A stretch of 37,604 bases of DNA from Actinomycetota bacterium (GTDB taxonomy: Bacteria; Actinomycetota; Actinomycetes; Streptosporangiales; Streptosporangiaceae). The position numbers and the translations under genes are program-made. A model generated the notes under the pieces. The model was not told the origin of the DNA and did not search any database. It saw nothing but the letters and a program-made list of their open reading frames with translations. The stretch lies in contig DAHVDE010000090.1 of assembly GCA_027313705.1 (NCBI GenBank), positions 1 to 37,604 of the forward strand. Direction: 5' to 3'. Of the stretch, positions 15,787 through 24,825 are shown in pieces (position 1 is the first letter of the stretch; every line of letters starts with the position of its first letter).

Positions 15787-18700
15787 GTGGCCGGAGAACT
15801 GATCACCAGCGGTAGTCCGTCGCCTGACCGCCAGGACGCCTTTCGCGTGCACCGGCCTGAGCGGTCCTGGCCGCACCCGCCGCCTGAGGCGCCGATCGAC
15901 CTGACCGCTCCGCCGGCACCGCCTGACGGCGGAACCGGCAGGCTGACCTCGCTGCTGCCCATGCTCGGCAGCCTGGCCATGGTCGGGCTTGCCTTTGTCA
16001 TCCATTCGCTTGTCTACCTCGTCGTGATCGGCGGCATGGTGCTCGCCATGGTTGGTGGCGGGCTCGCGGCCAGCGTCAGCCAGCGCCGGGCGGGGGCGAG
16101 GCGCTGGACTCGCACCAAGCAGCGCTATCGAGCGCACCTGGCCCTGGTGCGGTCGGCCGCGCTGGCTGCGGCGCTCGCTCAGCGCGACGCCGCGCAGGCG
16201 TGCTTTCCTGACCCGGAGGCGCTTGTCACGATCGCCGCCAGGGGCGAGGGCCTGTGGGAGCGGCGGCCAGGTGACGAGGACTTCGCCGCTGTGCGCCTTG
16301 GCCGGGGCCGGGTACCCGCGCACCGCCCCGTGCGGCTGGTCAGGGACGAGGGCCCGCTGGCAGAAGCGGATCCCGAACTGGCCGAAGAGGCCGAGCGGGT
16401 GATGACAGAAACGGCGACGCTCGCCGCCGCGCCGGTGACGATACCGCTCGCGGCCGCGGGCTGCGTCGCCGTTGTCGGTGACGCTGAGCGGTCGCGTGCG
16501 CTGGTCGGTTCCTGGCTGGCCAGCCTGGCTACCTTTCACCCGCCCGCCGAACTGCGGATCATGGGCCTGGTACCGCTGTCGGCCATACGCACCTGGGGCT
16601 GGCTCAAGTGGCTGCCGCACACCAGGGATCCGGAAGCCGGCGAGGGCCTTGGCCGGGTCAGCCGGGCGGTGACCGCCGACCAGGTAGCGTTCGCCGCGCA
16701 ATTCGAGGCGCTCGCGCAACGCCGGATTGACAGTCTGCGTCGCAGGCTAGAGGCGGCAGGCGGACTGTCGGCCCGCCAGGACCTCGGCGGATTGGGCGAG
16801 CGCGGCCCGGCCGAGGCGAGCGCGCACGTCGTAGTCGTCGTGGACGGCTACCAGCCTGGCGCGGGGCCGGCTTCGCTTGACGCCGTGCTCGGAGTGGCCG
16901 CGCGGATAGCCATGACCGTGATCGTGCTTGTCCGCGACCACGCCGACGTTCCCGCGAGCTGCGGTGCTCGCGTTGACTGGACGACGCCGGGAACGGTCAG
17001 GTACGTGGCCGCCGGGCCAGGGGGAATGGTCGCCGCTGACGTCGTGCCAGACGGCATTGACCTCGGCATCGCCACCGCGCTTGCGCGCACGCTCGCGCCG
17101 CTCGGCTTGCGGGCTGGCGAGACGGGAGCGGACCTGGCGGATCAGGTGCGGCTGGTCGAACTGCTCGGGGCCGACGAGGCCGAGCAACTCGACCTGGGCG
17201 GTGGCTGGCTGAGGCTGGACGCGCTGGCAGGCGGCCTTCCGCCTGACTTCCTCGCCGTCAGGATCGGGCGCAAGGACAACGGCGCCCCGCTGCTGCTCGA
17301 CTTCAAGGAAGCGGCCGCCGGCGGCATGGGCCCGCACGGGATGCTTGTCGGCGCGACCGGCTCAGGCAAGAGCGAGCTGCTCAGGTCTCTGACCGCCGCG
17401 CTGGCCGCCAGGCATGACCCGGCTCTTGTCAATCTGCTGCTCATCGACTTCAAAGGCGGTGCCGCGTTCGCCGATCTGGCCGGCTTGCCGCATGTCGCCG
17501 GCCTGGTGACCAACCTCGCGGATGACCTGAGCCTGGTCGACCGGATGCGGCTGGCGCTGGCCGGCGAACTGGCGCGACGTCAGGAGCAACTGCGGCTGGC
17601 AGGCAACCTCGGGTCCATCGCCGGCTATCAGGCGGCTCGCGCGCATGGCGCTCCGCTCGAGCCCATGCCCTACCTGGTGATCATCGTCGATGAGTTCGGC
17701 GAACTGCTCGCCGCGAAGCCGGACTTCCTTGACACCTTCCTGACCCTGGCCAGGCTCGGCCGATCGCTCGGGGTGCACTTGCTGCTGGCGACTCAGCGCC
17801 TGGACGAGGGCCGGATCCGCGGCCTCGAACCGCACCTGAGATACCGGCTGTGCCTGCGCACGTTCACCGCCGAAGAGTCGCGCGCGGTCCTTTCCACCGC
17901 CGACGCTTTCGAGTTGCCTTCGCTGCCTGGCCTTGGCTACCTGCGGGTGGATCGCGAGCAGGCTAAGTTCAAGGCGGCCATCTGCGGTTCCGCGCGGCCG
18001 GCGCTCCAGTTCGCTGAGTCCACCGCGGCCGATTGCGGCCAGGGCAACTCCATACTCCGCCCGCTCAGCCTGGCCGGGGCCGCGGCCGCAGACAACCAGG
18101 CGCAGCCGCTCAGATCCCGTTCTGACGACTTGCAGGTTCTGGTCGCGCTGGCCGACGAGGCGGCGCGCGCCGCCGGAAGCCGTGCCCGCCAGATCTGGAC
18201 CGCGCCGCTGCCCGCCGCCATCACCCTGGGCGGGCTGGCCGGCTGGCTCGGGTCGCGCGACAGCCAGCTTGCCGGAGAGATGCTTGCCGGAGAGGTAGCT
18301 GTCGGCCTGGCCGACTGGCCGGAGCGGCAGGCCAATCAGGCGGTGCTCTACCGCGCAGCGGGATTCGGCGGAAATCTGGGGATAGCAGGCGCGCCCCGCA
18401 CGGGCAAGTCGACGCTGCTCCAGAGCCTGGTGCTGGCGCTCGCGGCGTCGGCGGGTCCGCAGGCTCGTCAGTTTTACTGTCTTGACCTAGGCGGCGGCGC
18501 CCTGTTCGAGCTGAGCGCGCTTCCGCACGTCGGCGCGGTGATCGGCCGCGGCGAGACCGAGGCCACTGCGCGCCTGCTGCGCGAACTGCGCGCGCTGCTC
18601 GACGAGCGCGCGGCGGCCAGGCAGGCGAGGGCAGGCAGGGAACCCGCCGTGACCGGATCGTGGCCCGACGTATTCCTCGTCGTCGATAACGTGGGCCAGC

Positions 18701-19875
18701 TCAGGCAGTCGGCGCCTGACCTCGAACCCGAGCTCATCGAGCTCGCCACGGCCGGCTTGCCATTCGGATTGCACGTGCTGCTGTCGGCGAACAGGTGGCT
18801 GGATGTCAGGCCGCAGTTGCTTGACGCGCTGGGCACGAGATGGGAGCTTCGCCTGGCTGATCCGGCGGACTCACTGGCTGGCAGGCAGGCCGCCATGGCG
18901 GTGCCCGCTGACCTTCCAGGACGCGGCCTGACCAAAGACGGGCACCTGTTCCAGGCCGCGCTGCCCTCCCTGGCGGCCGAGCCCGCGCCCGGTGACATCG
19001 CCGAGGCGGTCGCGGTGCTCACGGAATCGGCTGGCGGGCGCCGCGCGCCGGCCATCACGCCGCTTCCTCTGCGTGTTCGCAGCACCGACATCGCCGGGCT
19101 GGCCAGCGCCGCAGGCTCGGAACCGCCGGCCCCGGACGGCAAGTTCGTCCTCGGCGTGGGCGAGTTCCGCAGCAGGCCGGCCGAACTTGACCTGACCGGC
19201 GCGGGCAGCCACCTGCTCGTGTACGGCGACAGCGGCTCTGGCCGCACGACGCTGCTCAGGCGGATCATCGGCTACCTGCGCGAGCAAGGCAGCCCGGGCG
19301 GTCCCGCCGACAACAAGGTCGCCTTGATGATCATCGATCCGGCGAGGGGGCTGCTCGATGCGGCAGATGGCCCGCTGGTAGCCGGTTACGCGGCGACCGC
19401 TAGCGGTGCTGAGAACCTTGCCGAGTGCCTGGCCGGCGAGCTGAGGCCGAGAGTCGCGCCGCCTCAGGCGGGCGTGGCCGAGCTGAAACGGGGCCGGTGG
19501 TGGTCAGGTCCTGCCTATTACCTGATTGTCGACGACTATGACCTGCTGCTTTCTGCGACGGGCGGCCCGCTGACCGGGCTGACCGACTTGCTGGCTCAGG
19601 GCGCGGACATCGGCCTGAGCGTCCTGCTAACCCGGCGGGTCGCCGGCAGCCAGCGAACCTCATACGAGCAGTTCGGCCAGCGGCTTCGCGAAATCTCAGG
19701 CACAGCGCTGATACTGCGCGGTTCGCCTGAAGAAGGACCACTGTACGGCGGGGTCTCGGCGCGTCAGTGGCCGCCTGGCCGGGGCATGCTCGTCAGCGGA
19801 CGAGCCAGGCCAGCCCTTGTTCAGTGCTGCGTGGACCTGCCTGACGCCGAGCCCGCAGCGGAGGTGCGGCTATGA
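15787..19875 (+). CDS. eccC: Type VII secretion ATPase EccC/EssC (FtsK/SpoIIIE family)
   Basis: A 1362-residue membrane ATPase, the motor and substrate receptor of type VII secretion. After a polar N-terminus, two hydrophobic helices lie near residues 55-95. Three tandem FtsK/SpoIIIE-like domains follow. Domain 1 has Walker A GATGSGKS near 522-529 and Walker B LVIIVDEF near 630. Domain 2 has GAPRTGKST near 869 and FLVVDN near 961. Domain 3 has GDSGSGRTT near 1147, in which the Walker lysine is arginine, and YLIVDDYD. Fusion of all three domains in one chain is usual for EccC/EssC. A GTG start at 15787 is preceded by GGAGAAGG. The last codons overlap the following YukD-like gene (ATGA). It should recognise the WXG100 C-terminus through its last domain. 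Confidence 0.9.
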   Translation: MAGELITSGSPSPDRQDAFRVHRPERSWPHPPPEAPIDLTAPPAPPDGGTGRLTSLLPMLGSLAMVGLAFVIHSLVYLVVIGGMVLAMVGGGLAASVSQRRAGARRWTRTKQRYRAHLALVRSAALAAALAQRDAAQACFPDPEALVTIAARGEGLWERRPGDEDFAAVRLGRGRVPAHRPVRLVRDEGPLAEADPELAEEAERVMTETATLAAAPVTIPLAAAGCVAVVGDAERSRALVGSWLASLATFHPPAELRIMGLVPLSAIRTWGWLKWLPHTRDPEAGEGLGRVSRAVTADQVAFAAQFEALAQRRIDSLRRRLEAAGGLSARQDLGGLGERGPAEASAHVVVVVDGYQPGAGPASLDAVLGVAARIAMTVIVLVRDHADVPASCGARVDWTTPGTVRYVAAGPGGMVAADVVPDGIDLGIATALARTLAPLGLRAGETGADLADQVRLVELLGADEAEQLDLGGGWLRLDALAGGLPPDFLAVRIGRKDNGAPLLLDFKEAAAGGMGPHGMLVGATGSGKSELLRSLTAALAARHDPALVNLLLIDFKGGAAFADLAGLPHVAGLVTNLADDLSLVDRMRLALAGELARRQEQLRLAGNLGSIAGYQAARAHGAPLEPMPYLVIIVDEFGELLAAKPDFLDTFLTLARLGRSLGVHLLLATQRLDEGRIRGLEPHLRYRLCLRTFTAEESRAVLSTADAFELPSLPGLGYLRVDREQAKFKAAICGSARPALQFAESTAADCGQGNSILRPLSLAGAAAADNQAQPLRSRSDDLQVLVALADEAARAAGSRARQIWTAPLPAAITLGGLAGWLGSRDSQLAGEMLAGEVAVGLADWPERQANQAVLYRAAGFGGNLGIAGAPRTGKSTLLQSLVLALAASAGPQARQFYCLDLGGGALFELSALPHVGAVIGRGETEATARLLRELRALLDERAAARQARAGREPAVTGSWPDVFLVVDNVGQLRQSAPDLEPELIELATAGLPFGLHVLLSANRWLDVRPQLLDALGTRWELRLADPADSLAGRQAAMAVPADLPGRGLTKDGHLFQAALPSLAAEPAPGDIAEAVAVLTESAGGRRAPAITPLPLRVRSTDIAGLASAAGSEPPAPDGKFVLGVGEFRSRPAELDLTGAGSHLLVYGDSGSGRTTLLRRIIGYLREQGSPGGPADNKVALMIIDPARGLLDAADGPLVAGYAATASGAENLAECLAGELRPRVAPPQAGVAELKRGRWWSGPAYYLIVDDYDLLLSATGGPLTGLTDLLAQGADIGLSVLLTRRVAGSQRTSYEQFGQRLREISGTALILRGSPEEGPLYGGVSARQWPPGRGMLVSGRARPALVQCCVDLPDAEPAAEVRL

Positions 19876-20198
19876 CCGCCGCCAGGGTGATCTTGATCAC
19901 GGCATCGGGTCCCGGCGGCCAGGTAGACGTCGGCGTGCGCTCCGACGCGACGCCGGCCGAGTTGCTCATGTCGCTCAGCGGCGTGCTCGGCGTAGGGCCA
20001 GGCGGAGGGACTGCGGCACATCACGCGCCGCCGAGGCCGGGCGTGCACCGCGGCACCAGGGCGCGGCTCGACGTCGACGTTCCGCTGGCCGACAGCGGGG
20101 TGGTCGATGGCGACATGGTCATTTTCCGGCAAGTAACGCGCCAGGGAGCAGAGCCGGGGCAGGGAGCAGAGTCAGATGAGCGAGACGACGGGGATTGA
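19872..20198 (+). CDS. YukD/EsaB-like ubiquitin-fold protein
   Basis: A 108-residue protein with the beta-grasp signature of YukD-type proteins: an opening strand RVILITASG, a DVDVPLADSG segment and the diagnostic SGVVDGDMVIFR near residues 78-89. A disordered acidic tail follows. In firmicute and actinobacterial type VII clusters a YukD/EsaB protein, or the equivalent N-terminal domain of EccD, accompanies EccC; here it is a stand-alone gene, and no EccD membrane domain follows. Its ATG overlaps the eccC stop, and its tail overlaps the next gene by 23 nt, so the three genes should be co-translated. Confidence 0.75.
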   Translation: MTAARVILITASGPGGQVDVGVRSDATPAELLMSLSGVLGVGPGGGTAAHHAPPRPGVHRGTRARLDVDVPLADSGVVDGDMVIFRQVTRQGAEPGQGAESDERDDGD

Positions 20199-21033
20199 CG
20201 GCCGTCAGGGCGACGGGCCGCGCAACGGGCAACCAGGTGACCGGCGTTCGCGAGATGGCCGGTTCGGTGCCGCGACCCCAGGTATCAGGACAGAACGGCA
20301 GGGGATCGACGCGCTGGTGACCGCCTCGCCGGACGGCAGGCGACGGGTGATCACGCCCTGGCGGGTCGCCGCGCTCGTCATGGCGTTGCTGGTGGCCGGC
20401 GGCAGCTACGTGCTTGGCCGGTACGTGACCGCGCCGGCGCCGCCGCCGGCTGTCCAGATCGCGGTGACCGCCGTGCCGCTGCCTGCGGGCGCGAAGCTGA
20501 CCGCCGCCGACGTCAAGGTGGTAACCGTGCAAGCCTCCGCCGTGCCGGCGGGCTACCTGAGCCCGGCCGCGGTCCTTGGCCAACTCGGCCGGGTCACCAG
20601 GCAGGCGCTGCCCGAAGGTACCTTCATCGCCAGTTCGCTGCTTTCGCCAGCGGGCGGGCGGCCGACATCCTCGCAGGCACTGGTAGGCCTGGACCTCAAG
20701 GCCGGGCAGCTTCCGGCCGGCGGCCTCGCGATAGGCCAGCAGGTGCTCGTCGTGCTGTTGCCAGTCAACTCACAAGGGGTCACGCTTAGCCCTGTCTCGC
20801 TGCTCAGCACCACGGTATGGGACTTGCAGCCGCCAGGAACCTCGGGGGACGTGGCCGCCACCGTCATCGTGCCGGTCTCGATGGCGCCCGAGCTCACCAG
20901 CTACGCCGCCAGAGGCGAAGTCAGCCTGGTCGCAACCGACGCGCGAATCGCGGTGCCTGCCGCATCGCCGACCGCCAAGCCGCATCAGACCCGCAAGCCG
21001 ACCAAACCGGCCAAGTCACACGGCCACTCGTAA
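20176..21033 (+). CDS. SAF-domain membrane protein (CpaB/RcpC-like)
   Basis: A 285-residue protein. A polar 60-residue cytosolic N-terminus precedes one membrane helix (VAALVMALLVAGGSYVLG, near 62-80). Outside the membrane lies a SAF domain: AVPLPAGAKLTAADVKVV, then the paired ALPEGTFIASSLL motif near 150. The tail is a Lys/Pro/Thr-rich disordered stretch ending in His. SAF proteins such as CpaB belong to Flp pilus systems, but here the gene lies in a type VII cluster and probably forms part of its outer assembly (inference). GGGAG lies about 10 nt before the ATG at 20176. Confidence 0.75.
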   Translation: MSETTGIDGRQGDGPRNGQPGDRRSRDGRFGAATPGIRTERQGIDALVTASPDGRRRVITPWRVAALVMALLVAGGSYVLGRYVTAPAPPPAVQIAVTAVPLPAGAKLTAADVKVVTVQASAVPAGYLSPAAVLGQLGRVTRQALPEGTFIASSLLSPAGGRPTSSQALVGLDLKAGQLPAGGLAIGQQVLVVLLPVNSQGVTLSPVSLLSTTVWDLQPPGTSGDVAATVIVPVSMAPELTSYAARGEVSLVATDARIAVPAASPTAKPHQTRKPTKPAKSHGHS

Positions 21034-21057
21034 CCCGCGAAGGGCGACAACACTTCA

Positions 21058-22602
21058 ATGGAATCAGCCAAGCACCAACTCGTGCGCGTCACCGTGATCA
21101 GCCCGCTTGGCCAGCACGAAATCGACTTGCCAGCGGATTCCCCGGTCTCGGCCTTCCTGCCAGACCTGCTTGCCATGGCCGGGCTGCACCTCACTTCGGC
21201 GCGTCAGGCCGCCGACGGGTGGCATCTGACCGACCCGGCGGGAAGTCCGATCTCGCCGGAGGGCACCTTGGCCGACAGCGCTATCAGGTCAGGTTCGACG
21301 ATTCAGCTTCGCCGAGGTCAGCCCAATGGCCGGGCGGAATCTGCCGGCCGCGAGACCGAGGTAAAGGCCGGAGTCGGCATGCTCCGCGACAGCGGAGCGG
21401 TGTCAAGGCACCTGCCGCGCGTCGTGGTGGCCGGCCCGCCGCCTGACGATAGCCTTAACCCGCTTGACCGAGCCGAAGCGGTATTGCCGCCCCTGATCAG
21501 CAAGGCCGCCAGGCTGAGGGCGGCTGGCCAGGCCTTCTTGCATGAGCAGCCAGAAGGCAGCGTGGCAGTCGGCTGGGAGCCTGCTGGCCAGGACGAGCCT
21601 GGCCTGAAGGAAGCCGGCCAGAGCGGGGCCGACCGCGATGAGGCCGGCCGCGGCGAGGCGGCCGGGCAGGAAACAGCCGCTGCTCGCGAGCGGGCCGGCG
21701 ACGGCGGGCACGGATCGCAGAGGTACCGCCCAGCCGACCTGACGATCCAGGCCGCGCCCTCGCGGCTTGAGCGGGCCAGGGCCACCTGGCGCGACCTTGA
21801 CAACCTGAGCAGGCTCGACGCCAGGATCACCGGGCCGAGGCTGCTGCACTGCGCCACGATCGCGGTGGTGTCGCCTAAGGGCGGCGTAGGCAAGACGACG
21901 GTGACGGCGCTGCTCGGCACGCTGTTCTCGTTGCTGCGGCGGGATCCGATCGTGGCGGTGGACACCAATCCTGACTTCGGCTCGCTCGGGCGGGTGCTGG
22001 CGCCTGAGCAGACCTGGTATGTCGACGACCTGGCCAGGCTAGTACTAGACGATGACGAGCTGTCCCTGACCGGTCTTGACTCGCTGCTCGGCCGAGCCGT
22101 GCACGGCCTGCTCGTGGTGCCCGCGCCGACCGAGCCCGAGCGAATGGCCGGGCTCGACGAAGCGGCGTACCGGCGCGTCATCACCAGGCTCAAGGATTTC
22201 TTCAGCTTGATCCTGCTCGACTGCGGCACCGGCCTGCAAGACCCGGCGCTTTCCGCCGCGATCGCGGCGGCGGATCAGGTTGTGCTCCTCACCGATGCCC
22301 AGCCCGCCACCGCCAGCCTCGTCGCAGAATCGACCGAGTTGCTGCACCAGTGGGGCAGGCCGATCACGGTGGTAGTGAACCGGATGCCGGCGAAGGGCGC
22401 CAAGCTGGACATCGGGCGCCTGTCGAGATACTTGCCCGCCGCGCGCGGACTCGTCGTGGTGCCCGACGATGTCACGGCGGCTACCCGGCTGGCCACCGGG
22501 CGGTTCGACTGGCGCGACGCGCCGCTTAGCTGGCAGTTCGCCCTGCGCCGGCTGGCGGTAGTGCTAGTCGCGGACTGGGAGCGCCTCGGCCTGGCGCGCT
22601 GA
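21058..22602 (+). CDS. MinD/ParA-like ATPase with N-terminal YukD-like domain
   Basis: 514 residues in three parts. Residues 1-90 look like a YukD/EccD ubiquitin-like domain (VRVTVISPLGQHEIDLP, then GTLADSAIRSGSTIQL). Residues about 95-245 are a low-complexity Ala/Glu/Gly linker. The C-terminal domain is a MinD/ParA ATPase with the deviant Walker A KGGVGKTT at 274-281, a VAVDTNPDFGSLG switch and LILLDCGTGL. Related ATPases occur in actinobacterial type VII loci and in Flp pilus systems as CpaE. It may position the secretion complex at the membrane. It closes the plus-strand operon and converges on the methyltransferase gene 27 nt away. The ATG at 21058 has AAGGG at a rather long distance. Confidence 0.8.
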   Translation: MESAKHQLVRVTVISPLGQHEIDLPADSPVSAFLPDLLAMAGLHLTSARQAADGWHLTDPAGSPISPEGTLADSAIRSGSTIQLRRGQPNGRAESAGRETEVKAGVGMLRDSGAVSRHLPRVVVAGPPPDDSLNPLDRAEAVLPPLISKAARLRAAGQAFLHEQPEGSVAVGWEPAGQDEPGLKEAGQSGADRDEAGRGEAAGQETAAARERAGDGGHGSQRYRPADLTIQAAPSRLERARATWRDLDNLSRLDARITGPRLLHCATIAVVSPKGGVGKTTVTALLGTLFSLLRRDPIVAVDTNPDFGSLGRVLAPEQTWYVDDLARLVLDDDELSLTGLDSLLGRAVHGLLVVPAPTEPERMAGLDEAAYRRVITRLKDFFSLILLDCGTGLQDPALSAAIAAADQVVLLTDAQPATASLVAESTELLHQWGRPITVVVNRMPAKGAKLDIGRLSRYLPAARGLVVVPDDVTAATRLATGRFDWRDAPLSWQFALRRLAVVLVADWERLGLAR

Positions 22603-22629
22603 CCGCGCAGCCGCTGGATTTCGGCTAGG

Positions 22630-23448
22630 TCAGGGTTTGCGGCCGATGCCGCCGTACCAGTTGACCTCTTCAGGCGAAGGGAATGGTCCTGCTGGCCTGC
22701 GCCACTCCGATACGAGGACTACCCCTGGATCGACTAGCTCGAGCCCTCGAAAGGCCAGTTCCGTGAAGTCGGCCGCCGTCCTGACCTGGGCAGGAATGCC
22801 GCCTTGCTGGTAGCTTCGCACGAGTCCGCCGACACCGGCCGGGTCATGCTCGGGTGTCACGTGCGAGGCGACCAGGTAGCTGCCCGATGGCAGGGCCTCG
22901 AGCAAGGTAGCGACGATCCCCGCCGGATCGTCGGCGTCAACCACGAAGTGCAGGATCGCCACCAGCATCAGCGCGACCGGCTTGGTCAGGTCGAGTGTCT
23001 CGTGCACTGCCTCGCTGGCCAGGATCTGCTCGGGCTGACGCAGGTCGGCCTGGATGTAGGCGGTACGGCCCTCCGGCGCGCTTGCCAGCAGCGCGCGGGC
23101 ATGGGCGAGCACTATCGGGTCGTTGTCCACGTAGACGACGTGGCTTTCAGGCGCCGCCGCCTGGGCGACCTCATGCACGTTGTTGGCGCTCGGCAGCCCG
23201 GTGCCTATGTCGAGGAACTGGCGGATGCCTGCCTCGCTGGCCAGGTACCGTACCGCGCGGCCGAGGAACGCGCGGTTCTCCTGTACGGCGGTGCGCACCG
23301 CACGCCAGCTGCGCATGGCCCTTTCCCCGGTCTCCCGGTCGGGCCCGTAGTTGTCCTTTCCTCCGAGGTAATAGTCGTAGACACGAGCCGAGTGTGCCTT
23401 TGTGGTGTCAATGACCGGATGCACCTGCTCGCCTCCAGAAAAGGTCAC
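22630..23448 (-). CDS. SAM-dependent methyltransferase, DUF574 family
   Basis: 272 residues with the hallmarks of the actinobacterial DUF574 (Methyltransf_19) family: the opening IDTTKAHSARVYDYYLGGKD, the SAM-binding FLDIGTGLPS motif near residue 95, the acidic VVYVDNDPIVLAHA strand end and VALMLVAILHFV. The length fits the family. Genomes of actinomycetes carry many paralogues whose substrates are unknown, so none is proposed. The GTG at 23448 has AGGAG 9 nt upstream. The gene converges with the type VII operon and is divergent from the AhpD-like gene. Confidence 0.88.
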   Translation of the reverse strand: MTFSGGEQVHPVIDTTKAHSARVYDYYLGGKDNYGPDRETGERAMRSWRAVRTAVQENRAFLGRAVRYLASEAGIRQFLDIGTGLPSANNVHEVAQAAAPESHVVYVDNDPIVLAHARALLASAPEGRTAYIQADLRQPEQILASEAVHETLDLTKPVALMLVAILHFVVDADDPAGIVATLLEALPSGSYLVASHVTPEHDPAGVGGLVRSYQQGGIPAQVRTAADFTELAFRGLELVDPGVVLVSEWRRPAGPFPSPEEVNWYGGIGRKP

Positions 23449-23885
23449 TGTAACGACTCCTGCCCGTCACGGAGATGATCTGCGTCTGCCACAGCTCACC
23501 ATATCTGCCGCAATGGCCGGCATCGGCGGCGGGCGGCGATGCACGCGCTAATCTGCGGCCCGCCGCCCTAGGTGATGACGAGGAAGGCAACAGGGCGCTG
23601 CGGGAGCTAAGGGAAGCCGGCGTCGAGGTCAGCGGGGTTAGCCGGGAGGCCCGCTGCCCGAGACGCTCGTCAGGAGATGCGATCTGATCGTGGTGAACGA
23701 AAACGAGCCGGTGACCTGACTGCATGGCGGCCCGCTGCGGCAGCGAGCCAACCCTGCTCGTCGTGGTCTCTGGCACAGGCGTAATCTCGATAACGCATTC
23801 GCTGTTCGGCAAGTAGCGCTCCGGGGGCGAGCCAACGCTGACCGGGGCCCCGTGACGTCGGCCGAGCCGAGAAAGGTGCCTGGCG
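23449..23885. other. Intergenic region between divergent methyltransferase and AhpD-like genes
   Basis: About 437 bases with no supportable gene. It holds a 10-bp perfect inverted repeat, GGCGGCGGGC (23525-23534) with GCCCGCCGCC (23558-23567). Short plus-strand frames at 23475-23687 (EGNRALRELREAGVEV) and near 23724-23815 (ending GVISITHSLFGK) have protein-like composition but are separated by a stop and a frame change. They could be remnants of one small decayed gene. I recognise no family. Confidence 0.4.
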
Positions 23886-24290
23886 ATGAGCTACGGCAAG
23901 ACTGTCCGCGAGGAACTAAGGCTGCCAGGCCGCGAGTTGCGGCACGCGATCCCGCAGGTGTACGCCGGCTACCGTCAGTTGCACGATGCCGCGATGGCAC
24001 CAGGCGCGCTCGACGCCAAGACCAAGGAACTGATCGCGCTGGCAATCGCCGTCAGCAAGGAATGCGACGGCTGCATCTCCGCGCACGCGCACGGAGCCGT
24101 CGCGCAAGGTGCCAGCCCAGCTGAAGCCGCCGAGGCGATCGGCGTCACCTTCCTGATGAACGGCGGCCCAGCGACCGTCTACGGCGCCCGTGCCTTCGCG
24201 GCCTTCCGCGAATTCCACGCCGAGCGCACCGGCCAGCCCGCCGAGCACCAGCCCGCCGAGCACCGGCCGGGTCACCAGCACGGGAACTGA
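23886..24290 (+). CDS. AhpD-like/carboxymuconolactone decarboxylase family protein
   Basis: 134 residues with the AhpD core: KTKELIALAIAVSKECDGC then ISAHAHGA, giving the redox-active CxxC followed by a histidine three residues on. This pairing supports thiol-disulfide or peroxidase chemistry rather than carboxymuconolactone decarboxylation, which lacks both cysteines. The C-terminal 15 residues are a Pro/His/Glu repeat (PAEHQPAEH) and probably disordered. AAAGG precedes the ATG at 23886. It stands alone, with the next gene on the opposite strand. Confidence 0.85.
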   Translation: MSYGKTVREELRLPGRELRHAIPQVYAGYRQLHDAAMAPGALDAKTKELIALAIAVSKECDGCISAHAHGAVAQGASPAEAAEAIGVTFLMNGGPATVYGARAFAAFREFHAERTGQPAEHQPAEHRPGHQHGN

Positions 24291-24334
24291 CAACTCAGGC
24301 GCACAGCACCGCAGAGCCTCAGGAGATCGCGAGA

Positions 24335-24825
24335 TTACCTGTCAGCGTCGCGCGCGGGCTGATTTTCCGCACGTGCATCCAGGTCCCGCTCGGCATAGCG
24401 CCAGCCAGGTCCTTCGACCGGTTCCGTGTGCTCGTCGAGCGAGGTGTCCGTCAAGTGCTCGATGACCTGGCGCACTGTAGACATCCGGTCTCGGCGCAAT
24501 TCCAGGACCACATCGAGCGTTGACCGGGCCTCGCGGTCGCGAGGTACGCCTGGGGTATCGGCCATCTCATCCCAGGTCGGCGGCGGCACCGGCCCTGGCT
24601 TGCCTGACTCAAAGTAGCGCGGGATAGTCCGAGCCAGCTTGCCGCCGCCGTGGCGGGTAGTTCGGACGATCGGGCGAACACAGCGCGTCGAGCAGGTCGG
24701 CTACGAGCGCAGGCAGTTCGGCCGCGGCAGGGATCGCGAGGTCGCTGGCAATTGCCTTTGTCCAGTTTGGCCGCTCGCCGCGGCTCAGTTCCTCGGCTAT
24801 GCCAGTTACGAGGTCATTCCGCCTA
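24335..24825 (-). pseudogene. Decayed DinB-family gene with an upstream frameshifted coding remnant
   Basis: Between 24335 and 24589 an 84-codon frame matches the C-terminal part of a DinB-family protein (WDEMADTPGVPRDREAR, then ELRRDRMSTVRQVIEHLT, then TEPVEGPGW). It jumps from GPGW straight to YAERDLDA; family members have about 25 residues between these motifs, so an in-frame deletion is likely. The N-terminal half of the domain is missing. Upstream (24620-24825), one minus-strand frame reads TGIAEELSRGERPNWTKAIA through CSPDRPNYPP, and a shifted frame continues RHGGGKLARTIPRYFESG into the DinB frame. That reads like a second gene broken by one frameshift near 24650-24690. Both pieces have coding composition but no intact start. 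Confidence 0.5.

Noticed and set aside
20176-22602. Flp/Tad pilus locus
   Set aside because: SAF and MinD-like proteins occur in such loci, but no pilin, CpaF ATPase or TadB/C is present and they follow eccC directly.
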